NCBI RefSeq assembly: GCF_002078875.1
Contig: NC_034412.1
Location: 14,370,876-14,434,875 of the forward strand
Source of the DNA: Numida meleagris
Taxonomy: Eukaryota; Chordata; Aves; Galliformes; Numididae
Direction of reading: 5' to 3'
DNA length: 64,000 nucleotides
Shown here in pieces: positions 35,769 to 49,620 of the stretch; position 1 is the stretch's first letter; each line of letters begins with the position of its first letter. A program made the translations under genes and the position numbers. A model generated the notes under the pieces. It made no database searches, was not told the DNA's origin, and worked only from the letters and a program-made list of their open reading frames with translations.

Positions 35769-37670
35769 CTAATGCAGTCTTCTGAATCCTATTGTTTATC
35801 ATGTCTCTGTACACAGACACACAAACACATTATATGTATATTTAGAAAATGAGGCTCTGTTAAAAATTACATTCAGCTTGCACTCATTCCATTTATATTA
35901 TGTTGAGCAATTATATCCCTTCCCTCAGACTGATTTTTTACCATTTTGAAATAAGAACTCTGCATTTAATATCAGACATTCTTTATTAAAGAAACATATT
36001 GTTTAGCTTGTCATGATATAGAGTTGCTTTTCCATAAGTACATTAAGCCTGGATACTCGGGGGATATTTTCTTCAAAGCAAGTGGAAATTCTGGGAAGAA
36101 ACGTGTTATAACAACTGTCTATGGTTAAAAATGAGAAATAGTAAAAAAGTTGGTTGTTCTCTGAAGAATAGGATGCTATATGTAGCATTGTGAAAATGCC
36201 ATCTGAGGTTGGTTTTGAACTAAGAAGTCTGGATGTTGCAATTTGCTTTATTTCATTTTCATCTTATTTTACTTTATTTTCCAGGAAATATTGACTAGAA
36301 TTAGACTGTGAAACGCACATTTTATTTGCAGTACATTACTGATGCATGGGTGCGTGACCTAAACCTTAGAATTCCATATGAAGAGTTAATATGGAAAATG
36401 TTATTAGGTGACTGTAAGTTTGGGGGCAAACCAGAATAAGTTTTCCTTTCCTTTCAAATTAGGAGCTCTATGATCTTCTGATATCAGAGCCTCTATTTGA
36501 AATAATAAACCGGGGAGTAAAACTTCAAAATAACAAAATCCTCCCTTTTTTTAGCCACTTTGCATAATATAAAGTGCTTAAACTCTCTTTGCAGCAGCCC
36601 TGCTGGCTTTCTGTTGCTTGATATTCTGACCATTTTTGAACCCTTGAACTCTGACAGAGAGGAGGGACTTGGAGAGGTTGTCATCTGATCTATGTAAGGA
36701 GGCAAAAGGAGTAGCTTTCTCTTTAATAGCACTCTTTTCTGCTTAACAGTTGGTGGGAGATTAAAATGATCTAGGTGGATAAGGCAGGTTAAAGGTCAAG
36801 GGACACCACAACTCCCCCTCTCCCCAACACGTCAAAATATAGACAGGTTGTTAGAAGTTAAAATTTTATACCCCTTTCCCAAATATTTTGGTCTATTTAT
36901 GCACTAAATTCTATTATAAATTCCAATTCTTGAGGGGGACTGGACCCCTACTAGGCTACTGTCCAGCCCGCGTAGTCGTCAGGTGCTGACATTCTGAGTT
37001 TCAGCCATATTAATTGCTGGATAAAGGCTATAATCCCCTCTCTTTGAAGCCCAAGACTGATTTTTAGGCAGTACTTCAAAAGCAGCACACCACTGAAGAG
37101 GCATATTTCCTACTAGCACTGAATCAACATGATTTACTCTGTTTGCGTTCGTCTACATACGCCTTGCATATTTGGCTGCACAACAAAAAGGTGTGAGTTG
37201 GCTGTAATATAGTCTACGGAGAGGTTTTTACTATCCTGAGGTTGATATATGACCTTGTCTGAGACATACCGTTCCAGATCTTTGCTTTAAGCATCATTAG
37301 GAAAGTATAAACTCCTATATCACGCTTTTGTTACCAATGAAAAATCGTGCCTTAACATTGCTAGAATTCTTTTTTTTTTTACTCCCTGCAACATCATATT
37401 AAAACTATAATTTAGAGTGAGGCTGATTCTTCAGCCATGAATAAATAAGGCCCGTATTTTGAAAAAGCAAACCTTTTTTGAAACACAGATTTTAATATCT
37501 TAAATACTGCAGCTTCTTAATTAAATGAAGCTGTGATCCAGCAGCAAATATCCATTATTAAGAATAAATAAACATACTGTTCGGGTTGTTTTCAGGAAAA
37601 AGAAACGGGCAGAGAGGTCTTTTAATTGTAAATAATCTTCTAGCGAAGGCAGAGCTTGCAGCGTAGTGCT

Positions 37671-37740
37671 GGTGTGTACTTTACTTCTGGCTGTGCCTCT
37701 TTTTGGGGCGGTGTGTACTTTGCTTCTGGCGGGCTGTCCA
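37671..37740. repeat. Two-copy tandem duplication, 39-bp period
   Basis: GGTGTGTACTTTACTTCTGG at 37671-37690 recurs with a single change at 37710-37729, and the copies are offset by 39 bases. The second copy drifts after about 20 bases. A local duplication or decayed minisatellite is the simplest reading. Confidence 0.85.
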
Positions 37741-39620
37741 CGGAGCTGCACTGTAGGGACTTTCTCATACAGGATTTGCCAAGTATACTTAGTGTTATGT
37801 TTGAGAAAGATTAACAATATTTCAGATCAAAGGAGAATCCTGCTGCACGGTCTTACAAGATTGTCATTCACTCCCATTATGGCTCATTTGCACAAGATTT
37901 TCATGTAATATGAGCCATTGTTTTGATGGCAGTGATTTGACATAAAGACAGGGCCAAAACGCAACCAGGAGCCCCGCTCCACCAGGCTGGGGGGCAGCTG
38001 GGGTGCAAAGAACTTGCCAATCATAACCCACTACTTTCTCTCAGCGGTGTTAAAGCCTTTATCAGGTGGCAAACTTTTCAATGAGCATTGGTTCTAGGAG
38101 GAATGCTAACAATGGGCACTTTTATGAGAGCGTGGATGCTGCTTTAACTTGGCAAAGTTTTGGTTAAGATGAACTCTGAACACCACGTTAGGGGTAATTT
38201 TGGTCAGCCACAAGTACTGTGGCTTGTTTGCCACTCTGAAGAATTGAGTTGGTTTTAAGCAGTTTTACGAAACCCGGAGAGCCACACACTGAGACTGACA
38301 TATGAGAAACGTATTTATCCCAATATTTAAATTTTAAACCGGTAGCTTCCTTTTTCAGGCTCAAGTTTGCCATATAGATGTTTTGCAGACACTTTAAACT
38401 GCAGATGCATTTGACTGTAGTGTAAACCAGAAATTGATAAAATTAATTAGAGGAAAAAAATGATGTATCTTGAAATATTTTTCTTCATGTCCTGTATTTG
38501 AAGTAATAATTTTTTGGGTAAAATTAGTTTTTATAGGTAAGTAAGTGTTAACATTTACAAAGTTGGTGAAGGTTGTAGAGTCTGATTTAAAGCTAAAGCT
38601 GCACAAAGCCTGTTGCTTTGGCTTTAATGCACCCTGTTGGGCTGAGGTAGCACAGGAGGCTCAGGGCTGGAGCTGCTCTGAGATGTCTCAGACCCAATCC
38701 TGCAGTTCTTGCAGGGCAGAACTCCCATGACTTCAGACAACGACTGCAGGATGCCCATTCTTTCCCACCCAGCTAAACTGCTTAGGTACAATTATGCAAG
38801 TTACACATAAAATTTCAGCTGTAACTATAAGCTTGTTTCTATTTTACCCACTGTTTTTTTTCCTCCGTTTTGAGGCTTAATAGATTTTTTTCAGCAGAGG
38901 GGGAAGAAAAGAAAATTATTGTGAGTGCATGAGAAAATGTAGCACATTACAAAGGAATTTAGGAAACACTTTAGTTCAAAGTACTAACAGTGTCTTTAAA
39001 GCTGTTACTTATGCATGTGGAGGTACAACGCTACTACATGCGTGCATAAAGCTGCAAAGAAAATTTATTGCACGTAAGATTATTTTAAGATGTAAACGTT
39101 CCTATCCTCTGTTTTTCTTGTGTAATTAGTTAATACTTTCTTAATGGAAAAAACACCTGAAAGAATTTGTTCTAAACTAAAAAGAGTATTTTAGAGAGAG
39201 GGAGAGACATTACAGAACAGAACTGCAGTGCTGGGTTTCAAATTGTTTTCACATTTTTGCATTGCAAGTTACGCTTAAATACATCTGGTGTGCTTTTAAA
39301 ATAAAAACAACCAAAATGTCCTTATATGAAAATGTGTGATGGAAGGAACCTTGTGGCTGGGATATAAAGTCTTGGTAAATGGACTGTAAAGTGGAAACAG
39401 TGAAAAACATTTCACTGGGGTGACGATAGCTGGCATCTCCCTTCCAGTCTGTCACAAAAAGGATTTATTTCAGGAAACTCATCACATAGATGCTACCTTC
39501 CGCACTATATGTCAGCAATTCCACTGGCGTTTCATGGAAAGCTTAAAAATATAAACATTAAACTATTAGATCAATGTTTTTAGCCCGCATCAGGAAATGC
39601 TTGCAAAATAGATGAGCAAC

Positions 39621-39640
39621 AGCGCCCTCTGCATCTGAGA
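39621..39640 (-). promoter_or_regulatory. CTCF-like core motif
   Basis: AGCGCCCTCTG on the plus strand is the reverse complement of the CTCF core CAGAGGGCGCT. The remaining part of the long CTCF consensus is not well matched. The site sits in a repeat-free, slightly CpG-richer block. Confidence 0.35.
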
Positions 39641-39964
39641 AGCCTCCTGTTATTGAAACCAGACAACAACTTGCAGAGAGCCTGGTCATTTCAATCGCGG
39701 TTGTTCTCAGCTGCTGCAGGTATATCTGAGGCAGGGCGCTGGGGAAGGGGGAATATTCTGGTGTATTTCTAAGTGATATGTAACTTTACCATCTACCTTA
39801 AAGCTCCGACACCCTTAGGTGCCAGAATTGCATTAATATCTATTTTAAAGTTACCTTGTCCAAACAAGCACGAAATAAAGCGAGGATGTTGCACTTTGGA
39901 ATTCCCTTCAGGATGATTTAGATCCATGGTATGTCGCAAAGCATATCACAGCCTGGAGATTTGC

Positions 39965-39988
39965 TTTTTTTTTTTTTTTCTTTTTTTT
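39965..39988. repeat. Poly-T tract
   Basis: Fifteen T, one C and eight T in a row. No retroposed sequence was recognised next to it, so it is a simple low-complexity tract. Confidence 0.9.
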
Positions 39989-42574
39989 AAACTATTTAAA
40001 TATGAGATACAGAATCAGAACTATCTGTTTCTTTTAGTGATTAGAGACATATTCTGGGGAGTTTCCAGAAAGCAGTAGTAAAGCCGAGGACTGATGCATG
40101 ACAATATTTCAGTACTTGTAAGGCAAAGCGCTGCATTCCCTCTTGAGCAGCCAACTATAGCTTTTGCAAGACTCACATAGAATTATGCAAGCAAATAATT
40201 ATTATAGAAGCAGATTAATTTGAAATAGTGCTTTATGGTCCTGCAATAACAAATGGAAGAAAATGGTCCTGTGTGAAAAGTTATTCCATTACGTTTCTTG
40301 ATGATCAACAAGAAGGAAAAATAATTTGTATTTGCTATTTACATTAGCAATTAGTACAGCTGAGATGATAATTAACCTTGTAATACTCTTAGCTTATTCC
40401 TATAAAAGGCATAAAATGAGCTGTCCAAAAAAACCCTACACTATAAACAGGATATTTCTCTTAAATGTGATGATTTATAATATTTTACACTGATAATTTA
40501 TTTCTTCAAATCAGGAGCCATGAAATATTAGAATGATAAATACATTACATATCCAAGCAGTACAGGGAAGTAGCAGAATACTCTGAATTTTATGAAACAG
40601 ATTATCTTTTTTCAGTCCTTTAGTACCAATAATTTAATTCTTTTTGCCATTTCTCATCACTTCCTTAGTCAATAATTCCTTATCTTTAATATGAAATTAG
40701 CTTCTAATAAGTTTTTTTTTGTCTGAAATATGAGTTTTAGAAATGTTCAGAGTTATTTCAGTATGGAATGGAGTTTATGGGTTCAGGGAAAAAAGCGAGT
40801 GAATTGTATGAAAACTGTATTATAAAGGACTCGTTTAATAAAATTTGAGTAGTAAAATTAACGTCAAGGAGTGGTATTCTCTTGCTTTAATAGAAGGGAT
40901 ATAGATCTAAATTTACAACACGGTTTCAATGTAACAAAAATACTTTTACAATTTACTTAAAAAAGGCAAACTGCCTTTTCAAAGCAATTTTGGAGAGGTA
41001 GAAAGTCGAAATTCATTCTGCTTCAGCACATCAACCAAATACTTCTAAAGTAAATTCACAGACATATCCAAACCTTAACGTAAGCTTAGATTATTGACAT
41101 GAAAGGAGCTGAACAATCTGAAAACAATATTTCTTTATTATATTTCTGCTTTTAAGCAATTTATGGTGCTGCTTAGATGTGAAATCACACAAAATTTTCC
41201 AAGAATAAAGCACCAGTGGCTCTCGGTATCACTGTGTTCATTTTAAGAGCAAATTAAAAGAGTGAAAGAATGGTGCAAATAATTGTTTCATATGTTCTTT
41301 CCTTGTGACTGCTGTAATCATCCAGGCTGATTTACAAATGTAGACTTGAAGGTTTCTCAGCTTCCTGCAGTGTAGAAGACTGTTACTTTGGCACTCACAC
41401 TCATGCCCTTGTAATCACCACTCAAAACTGTGCCCTGGTACTTCCAATTCCCAGTCTCTTGATTGAACACCTCATTCTGTGCTAACAAGGTGTCCAAGGT
41501 ATTTGAACAGGGGCTGCAGTCAGAAAATTGTTAATGGTTTCACTCATTAAGAGTTGCTGCACTAGTTTTGGTAATTTGGTAACTGTCTAAATTGCAAGTT
41601 GATTTTTTCCTTCATTTTAAAGAATGATGCTAAAATTTGAGACCAGGAGCATTAACAGCTACAAAACCCCCAGAAGAGTGCTTAAATCACTGTATTTGTA
41701 TTGAGGCAAAGGGTTTCTTAGCAGAAAGTGCATTATTTTATTTTTGAGGTTATGTTTTAAAATTATTGAGGAAAGCAGAAACAAGTATTAGATGGAAACC
41801 TAAAAATCAGAAAATGCCTTAAAAATGAATAGTGATCTATAAAACTGCCTGAAGATCTTAAAGAAATTATTTAGAAAGCAAAGCTAGTATTAAAATTACT
41901 AACGAAAAAGTCAGAAAGAGTTCACCTTGGGCCTGGATGCTCTGATGGATGCTTGGGATTAAATTCTTTAAAATAAAAGGATTTATAGCTGCAGGAAACT
42001 GTAGTGTATATATACCTGAAAAGAGGCCCTGGGAGTTTTAAATATTTTTTTGCTATAGTGCAAGCTTAGCAGAAAATAAGCAAAGATCAGTGGGCCTGAT
42101 CCTGCCACCCATATTCTAATAAGGATCTGTTCCTTTTTCACTTGTCTTCTTTCAGTGCAGTGTTTTGGGAGAAATGTACTTTCTGGCAAAAAGAAAAAAA
42201 AAAGGCAATAAGGAATAATTAAAATCCATTTTAAAAAATGACGTGCGAGGGATTTTTCTAGCTGTAGCCTCCCTGCCAGCTGGGATCACTGAGATACTTT
42301 CTTGAGCTATGGAATAGTAAGGGACGAGGTTCTGTTTTCAGGCAGCAGTTTACACCTGAAGCCTTCTCTGACAGAAGCACTTTCCCCATGGGAATTTAAT
42401 TCCTGGAGTAGGAAGAACTTATCTGTCTCAAAAAAGACTGGTTTGCAGATTGATTTTTAATCCACTAAAAGTTTGTCAACCCTGCAAATTTGCAGTGAGC
42501 TCGCTTTCAGAGGGGGCTTATAAGCCGTTTGGTGAGGTGCCCCAGTGCTGCATCTTTTGGTCAGGTTTTGTGTG

Positions 42575-42594
42575 TTTTTTTTTTTTTTTTTTTT
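42575..42594. repeat. Poly-T tract
   Basis: A run of 20 T. No adjacent retrocopy was recognised. Confidence 0.95.
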
Positions 42595-45500
42595 CTGGTT
42601 ACATACATCTATCTTTAAAAATGCTCTTCTCTGGGACTGTGAAAGATATATGCGCCAAACAAGGAAAACTGCAGAGGAAATGTTAACACTGGCCACACAG
42701 AACGCACTGTCAAAAGCACACAACAGACAAATTGGGAAGAGATTTTTTTCTGTTGTTTTTCTTCCATCAGTTTAAAATATTCCTTGTGAGTACAGAAAGC
42801 AAACTATGTTCCATGCAAAACGTGAGTACCGTCCTTGTGGTAGGTGGTTTGTGTTGGCTCTGTGCTGAACAAGTATATGCTTTAATAAAAATCATAAAAG
42901 AATGTAAAAATAATATGGTAAATATTTTGCCTGATTTGAAATATATGATGTGGCCTTCACAGAAATAGCCTAAGCAGCAGGCAATACTCATCTGATTTTG
43001 TTAGGGCAGAATCTCTCTCGTATACGTCCTCTAACCGATGCTCTTTCATAAAGTTGTGCTAGGCACACGATTTGTCTCAGCTGCCTGGGATATCTCTCCA
43101 AGGTACACAGCTTTTTTCCATGACAGAAAAAAAAAAATGTGTGAGCCAAAGAGTAGAATGAAAGCATTATTTACAACACGGGTAGAGTTTGCTTAGAAAT
43201 CTGCTGTGAGTAAGCATGTAAATATGGGCTGTTGAACAGAACACACTTTTGAACATTACAGGAGCACAGCGCATATCTGTGTTTTATATCCATTCCTACC
43301 TTTAGTTAGGTTCATGTTTTCAAAAGCTTTTTAGCATTTGTGTTTAATCAAGAATGGAAATGACGCTGATGTCTAAAAAACAAAGGGCCATTTAATATGC
43401 TCTATGAAAAAGTTTTCTTTTGTGTGTCCATTTTACTCTTCTTTCTGCCTGCAGTTGCAGCGGGGGATAGTAAAAAATTTTTGGAAGGAAAGTCTGTTTG
43501 AATTTTGGTGAGGTGTCGATGTATTTCTGAGCTAGACAATGGAGGGGGTTTTTCCTTTTAGTAGTTAAGTCATTCCTCTGGAACTGATTGCAACGATAAA
43601 ACCCCATCTGTATAAATTGGAAACTTTTCTTTTTGAACTGGAAGTTGAATGCAGACCATGACTTTTTCATAGAAAAATTACAGAAATAATGGCCCCTGAC
43701 TGTGGAGGCATTTTTTTTTTATTTTTATTTTTCATGAATCAGGCACAAAATTATTTAAATTAATTCTGGTCTCATCACTCTAATAGAATATCATTACTGA
43801 TCTTTATAAAAAAACACTAAAAATCAGCAGTGTGTGTATGTAATAGCAATAGCTGTTTGACCAACTTCCCCAAACAATTTTTTCCTTATTGAAAAGCTAG
43901 ACTACTGATGACAATGCCCACTCATGATGCACATACTTTGTGCATTTCACAGATTGTCCCTTTATGTTAATTGCATTTATCAGAAGTACTAACTACTCTA
44001 TTGTTTCACAGTCAATAGAGGGTATTTATTGACTGTCTTTTGAAAACAGCACTAAAGAAAAAATCAGAAGAAACTTTCTTCTGAAAAAGAAACTCTGTAA
44101 ATAATTCCACATAATTAAAAAATTACAAGTCAGTATACAAATGTTACCTCCCAAACTTAGTGTGTAAGTTTTTATCACCTGAAAGGTTCTGCTCTTCTGA
44201 TTCCATCCACTATGAGATTTATGCTCATGTATGTTTGCGTGGGCTGTTAAGAAACAAATTGAAATTAACCGGACAATTTGTTTCTCTACGATTATGCTAT
44301 CTCATGTACCACAGCTACATTATGTGAAATGCTAATATATATGTAAATGTGGAGACTTCGCAGACAGTTTCCTTTTCCCACTTGCTTCCCCATTTCCCAC
44401 TCCAAATATGCAGAACATCTCCAGATTCGGGACCCTTCTTTGCCAGAGTTTCCTGGATTGGTCCCTTTACTAGGGGAGGAGAAAGCTTGGGGTTGTGTGA
44501 ACCAACAGATTCATCACAGACTTGGCACACTCTCTTGTGGCCCTTTTCTGCCTACAAGTCCGTTTGCTTGGGCTTTCTATAAAGCTTAACTCTGCCTTAA
44601 GCTAGAGGTGGACTCTGGTGCTCCCAGGTGTATTTTGTGCTCTGAAATGATGTTGGTTTAACACGAAGGCAGAATCTGCACTTTAAATAAAGGCACTTCA
44701 GAAAGGAAAAGACTTTTACCTTATAACCATCAGTACAGCACCTGAAAGACAGCCCCTGTGCCATACTAGAACAACTGAAAGATAGGACATTCTTGCTGCC
44801 AGCCATCAGTTTTAAATAAATTTACCACTAACCTGAGCAGAAAGAGAACTGAGGTCTTCTTCAGAGGCTCCACTCATCTGCTCGTCCTACAGCTCAGCAG
44901 CATGCTCCTCCCAGCTGGCTCTGCCAGCAATGTGTGCTGAGAAGGGAGCACAGTTCCCAGGCTCCAGCACAGAGAACAAGCGGGGACAATGGGGCTTGGC
45001 GGAAGGTGAGGGTGAGAGGGCCTCTTGGCACAATGAAGAATCATCTTTTGATACTCCCTGTCTCCTCTGCAACATGAGAAATAGGGCTGAGGTTTTAGTG
45101 GAGATTTGTTGGTGTCTAAGTCCAATCCTTAATAAGGAAGTGTATTATACATTTGATGTTCAGCATTGTCCTCACTCTTGCAACACAAGGAGAGTAAATT
45201 GATAGCTTCAGTTCTCCCTTTATTCCAATATCGAGTTTCTCTGCATTTCCTGTCTTAATCATCACTTTGTATCTGATGGTTCATATGCGATACTCAGCAT
45301 GTGCTCTGTAAAAATGGATTACACAAGGCTGTGGATTTAAATAGGTGGAGCGACTTTTTCAACCTTTGATAGACTCCTCTTGAGCCTGTCTTCAAAACCT
45401 CCATTTTACAGATGGAGTTAATGATGACGGTGGGGTTAGTTACTGTATAAAATTCTTGCATGAGTCAGAGTGCTATTCAATTATATGTCTTTCCCATGTT

Positions 45501-47540
45501 GGTTTTTTATTTCTAATAGTTTTTTTTCTTGTAATATTCAAGATATGGGCATGATATTTCAGCACAAGAACACCTAGTCTACCAAGTGTATTCATAGAAA
45601 CCTTTACAGCAACTTGTTGAGCCAAAAATAGAGATAGGCAATTTCTTTGAGCCAAAGAATGTGACTAACAAGCTGAATGCAATATGTAAACAATGAAGTT
45701 CTTGTCTGTATAGAGCTTGAAAGACACAAATTGGACAGATGGGCAATAACCTGGAACTGTCATGGTCCATTTTTTCTTTCCATGTAGTTCTTAAAATATG
45801 TACACTTTACATAAGCAAGGTCTTTCCCAATTCCTGATCAGCCCATCCTCAAACTTAAGAGAAAATTGCAGTGGAACTTTTGAAAGTTTTTGGGGAGTCA
45901 GAGGCACTTTGGCTTTACTTTCAGGTTTCATTAGCCTTCAGGGTGATGAATATCAGTATGAAGATTTGCTCTAATCAGAGAAAATGAGGCTCAGACTGGT
46001 GTGGGCAGTGATACCCAAGAGGACTCGGAAGTGGTTCAGGGATTTGCATTCCTGTCCTCAGATCCATACTAGATCAGAGGAGCACCTTTTTCTTTCTGAA
46101 GAATATGTACTAGAAGGACTTAGTGTAAATGCTTTTCTGAAGGGAGTAGGGAGGTCAAAGATGTCTTTGGTATTGATGAATATGCTGACTAAAATATGAA
46201 CAATTTTACTGATTTTCCCAGATGCTTCTAAAGACACTTCTACGGCTCCTCAGTTTTGTATGTCTTTATTCTTAACGTTACTCTGTCCTAGTTTTAATCA
46301 TGCTCTATTTTTGGTAAAAGATGTTCCTCAATTTCCACTGATTTAGTAAAACAGAGCTTGAGTATTAAGCAGAGCTTCTGCCCACTCTTGATTTTCCCAC
46401 AGTGCAATCAAACAAGCACAAGATCAGCACTCGTCATGCAAGTACCTTGATTTGTGCACTTTATGAGTCTTTGGACTTCCACAGAAAAGATGAGCTTTAG
46501 ACTGGTCCTGGGAATAGGCAAAGAAGAAGCGGTGTTGGGCAGTGCTGCAGGGAGCTAAGGAAGAGCCAAGGTGCCAGAGCATGAGATGCCTATGTTATGG
46601 AGAGCTCTGAGGAAGGGAGACTTCTGTGACCACCAAATCATATTGTTAAGATTCTGTATAATCTGCTTTGAATGCAAGTTTTCTTTTCTGCACCACAAGT
46701 AGGCAATGGGGTCAAGGAAGAGTACAGACAGCACTGAGCATTATTGTCACCTCTTCACCTCTCACATGCAGCACAGCTTAGGGAGGAACATTTCTGTGGC
46801 TCTGTGTCTTCAAGGTCTAGATGAGTCTGAAGTGCTTGGCCTTGTTTCGTGATGCATGACATGCAAAGCTGCAGGACATTAACTGAACATCAGTTGCTTC
46901 TAAGTTGCTTCACATGTGTAGTACAGAGGACAGAATCACAACTGTTTTTCCTTACTTTCACAGTTTAAGAGGTCTCAGTATTACATTTTTCCCCTTGATG
47001 CTCTGTCTATATTTTTGTTTACTATGTCTTAGACCACCATTCCTGGTTATATTCTGCTTCTTGCCATACTCTTGTGCTGTACTTCTCCTTAACATATGTA
47101 CCTTAAAAATTCCACTATTATTTGCTAGTCTGTCTTTGGCCAAAGTTTAACTATGATTTTTTTAAGATTTTTTTTCCCTCAGCATTGGGAAATAGAATAC
47201 CAGTAAATATCTGTCAAATAATTTGTCTGTATCTGAAAGCAATGACAGAACTCCCAGCTGAAGTTAGCTAAGATCTTTTGTTGATTTCATCTTCTGGTAA
47301 TACAAATGACATATCTTTTCATCAGCTCTTTTTGGAGAGGTTGGTTGTATACGTTATATGTGAAAAGAATGAAAAAGGAGACAATGACATTTAGGAAAAT
47401 TGTCACTGTGTGGGTACAAAGAATGTTTGAATTTCTGCAGTCTTGAAATAAACCTGGAATACATTTATTGGTGCATCCCAGATAAGCAATTTCTATTGTG
47501 ATGTGTTCTCTCAGAGACTGTGCTATGGAAAATTGAGAAT

Positions 47541-47632
47541 AATGGGCCGTGTCATGCCTTCAGTCCATGTGCAGAACTCACACTGATGTCAATAGGAGCT
47601 CCCTTCACAAACTGAGGCCCATATATGACCCA
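47541..47632. repeat. Candidate ancient palindromic repeat
   Basis: The block is bounded by 7-base inverted arms ATGGGCC (47542-47548) and GGCCCAT (47616-47622). Its centre, with CACTGATGTCAATAGGAGCTCC, resembles the CACTGACTTCAATGGGAGTT core of a very abundant, roughly palindromic repeat that I associate with turtle, crocodile and bird genomes. Family not named. The similarity is recalled rather than measured. Confidence 0.5.
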
Positions 47633-49604
47633 TAGAGTCACTACTAGGTCTTTCCCATACATAACTACAAAATTAATGGAGCATTGTAATCCATTTTGAG
47701 ATCTAATGAAATACACCATGATTTAAATTGCAATTAAACAGAGAGATGTCAATAGGCATTGATGAGTTTCCACATGAAGACAGAAACATTCCTGTTACAA
47801 ACTTACAGCTTTTGAGGGTTAATGGCTCCTAGATTCTAAAAACACATTTACTCAGAGTGTTATTGATTAAACATCTAAGGAGCCTTAAACATGTGAATTA
47901 TATCTTTAGTTGTGAGACATAATTTGTAAATCCAATATTGGATCCGTTCTACGAAGATCGCAGAATCCCATGTAATAAAATTCAGCATTACTTAATTGCC
48001 TACCTTTTAAAAACAGAGTATCATAACGTTGTTACGTTCTCTCTTCATAGCAGGGAGAGCTTGTGAGGTTTCAAGTTCAGGTGATTCACAAAGATATCTA
48101 TTTAAGCTTTGTTGACTTGATGGTGTTTCATATGTCCCTGCCTTTTTTAAATTATTCAATGTGATAAAGTATTCTGGGGTCATGTTTGTATGAGAAATGT
48201 CATGAAATAATTAGAGCCTATGTACTTCACAGCATAGAGACCAAATTTCACTATAATAGTGTTTAAACTCTACAGCACAACTTTTGCATCCTGCAGTACT
48301 ATTCATCTTCTGGTGCTCTGAAATGTTTCATTCTCTGCTTCCTACCCTCATAAAAATACACACAGAGCTGTGGCTTATCTTTGAAATTAACAATTGACAT
48401 AAAATATGAGGACTGTGATTTTCAGCTGTGTTTCAAGGAAATGTTTTCCAGTGTGCTTAGTAGGCAGAACAGTTCTGGTCTTCGGGCTGTAACTCCCATT
48501 ACCCCGTGCAGAAGCCTGCATGCCATCGCCCTGTGGACCCATGTTCGCCTGGGGCTTGGCACATCAGCCTGCCCTTCTGCCAGCACCCACCTGCTGCGAG
48601 CTGACTTTCTCACTTCTCCAAGCCCTTGTTCCTATTTTTTACACTTCTGCAAAATAATAAAGAGGTCATTATACACCGTAATGTAATTATTGCTTCGCTG
48701 GATATGATGAATTCTGGCCAGGGCATTGGAGGCTGAGGGCTGCAGCAAATCTTGTGCCCTGGAGATATGTACTTTCCCACTGAAGGAAGAGTAGGGCTCC
48801 CTGGACTCAAGATGAATTAAAGGAGGAAGTCATTCCTCACATTCTCTGCAAACTCTGGCAGAACTCACAATTTCACTTGCTTTTGAGAATTTTTTGTGTC
48901 ACACTAAGACCAGACATTATATATGTTGTACTTTTAAATAAAATAAGATACGTTAGAGCAACATGGCATAAAGATAATAATGGAATACATTTCTCCTTAC
49001 CGGAGCATGACACTAATATAAAAAAAAAATCCCATTTAAATATCCAAGATAACTTATTACTAATTCTCCCATTCAATTTTTAGACATAGCAAGAATTTTT
49101 GAGATCGACCAGATAATTTTGTGTTGAGGTGTTTTAATGCCTACTGTTTTTTGCTCCATGACACCATGGCTCCTTTAGCAGTAATCTTGCCAATCAGAAG
49201 GCTTGGCAGCTATTTTGTGATGTTCTCGTGATCAGTGAGGTGGTGGCACTGAATAAAAATGCCACGAGTCCTATTTACTCCACTGCAACATCTCCATTTA
49301 ATACATCACCTTAGCAGTGAGATGCATGCTTAGCAATTGCATCACTCCTCTGTGCTGGTTTTTCTCTAGGCAACATTTAAAAAAGCTCCCTGGAAACTAT
49401 TTTACCCAGGAGTACATCTAAAAACTATTTTTCCTTATTGTTTCCTGACTTTCTGGACTCTAACCAGGACCAGCAAATTCTTAAATCCTACAAATCATTT
49501 CAGCCATTTGTAAGTTATAAAAGAACTCTGTTCAACCTTGAGCTGATTTCTGTTCCTATTATGGGCTGCTGCGCTGTTGAGCCCTCCTTGGTCTGAAATA
49601 GGCG

Positions 49605-49620
49605 TTTTTTTTTTTTTTTT
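49605..49620. repeat. Poly-T tract
   Basis: A run of 16 T followed by CCCC, with pyrimidine-rich flanks. Low-complexity sequence. Confidence 0.9.

Noticed and set aside
42575..42594. Poly-A tail of a minus-strand retrocopy
   Set aside because: No spliced-gene-like or retroposed sequence is recognisable on the adjoining side, and no target duplication was seen.
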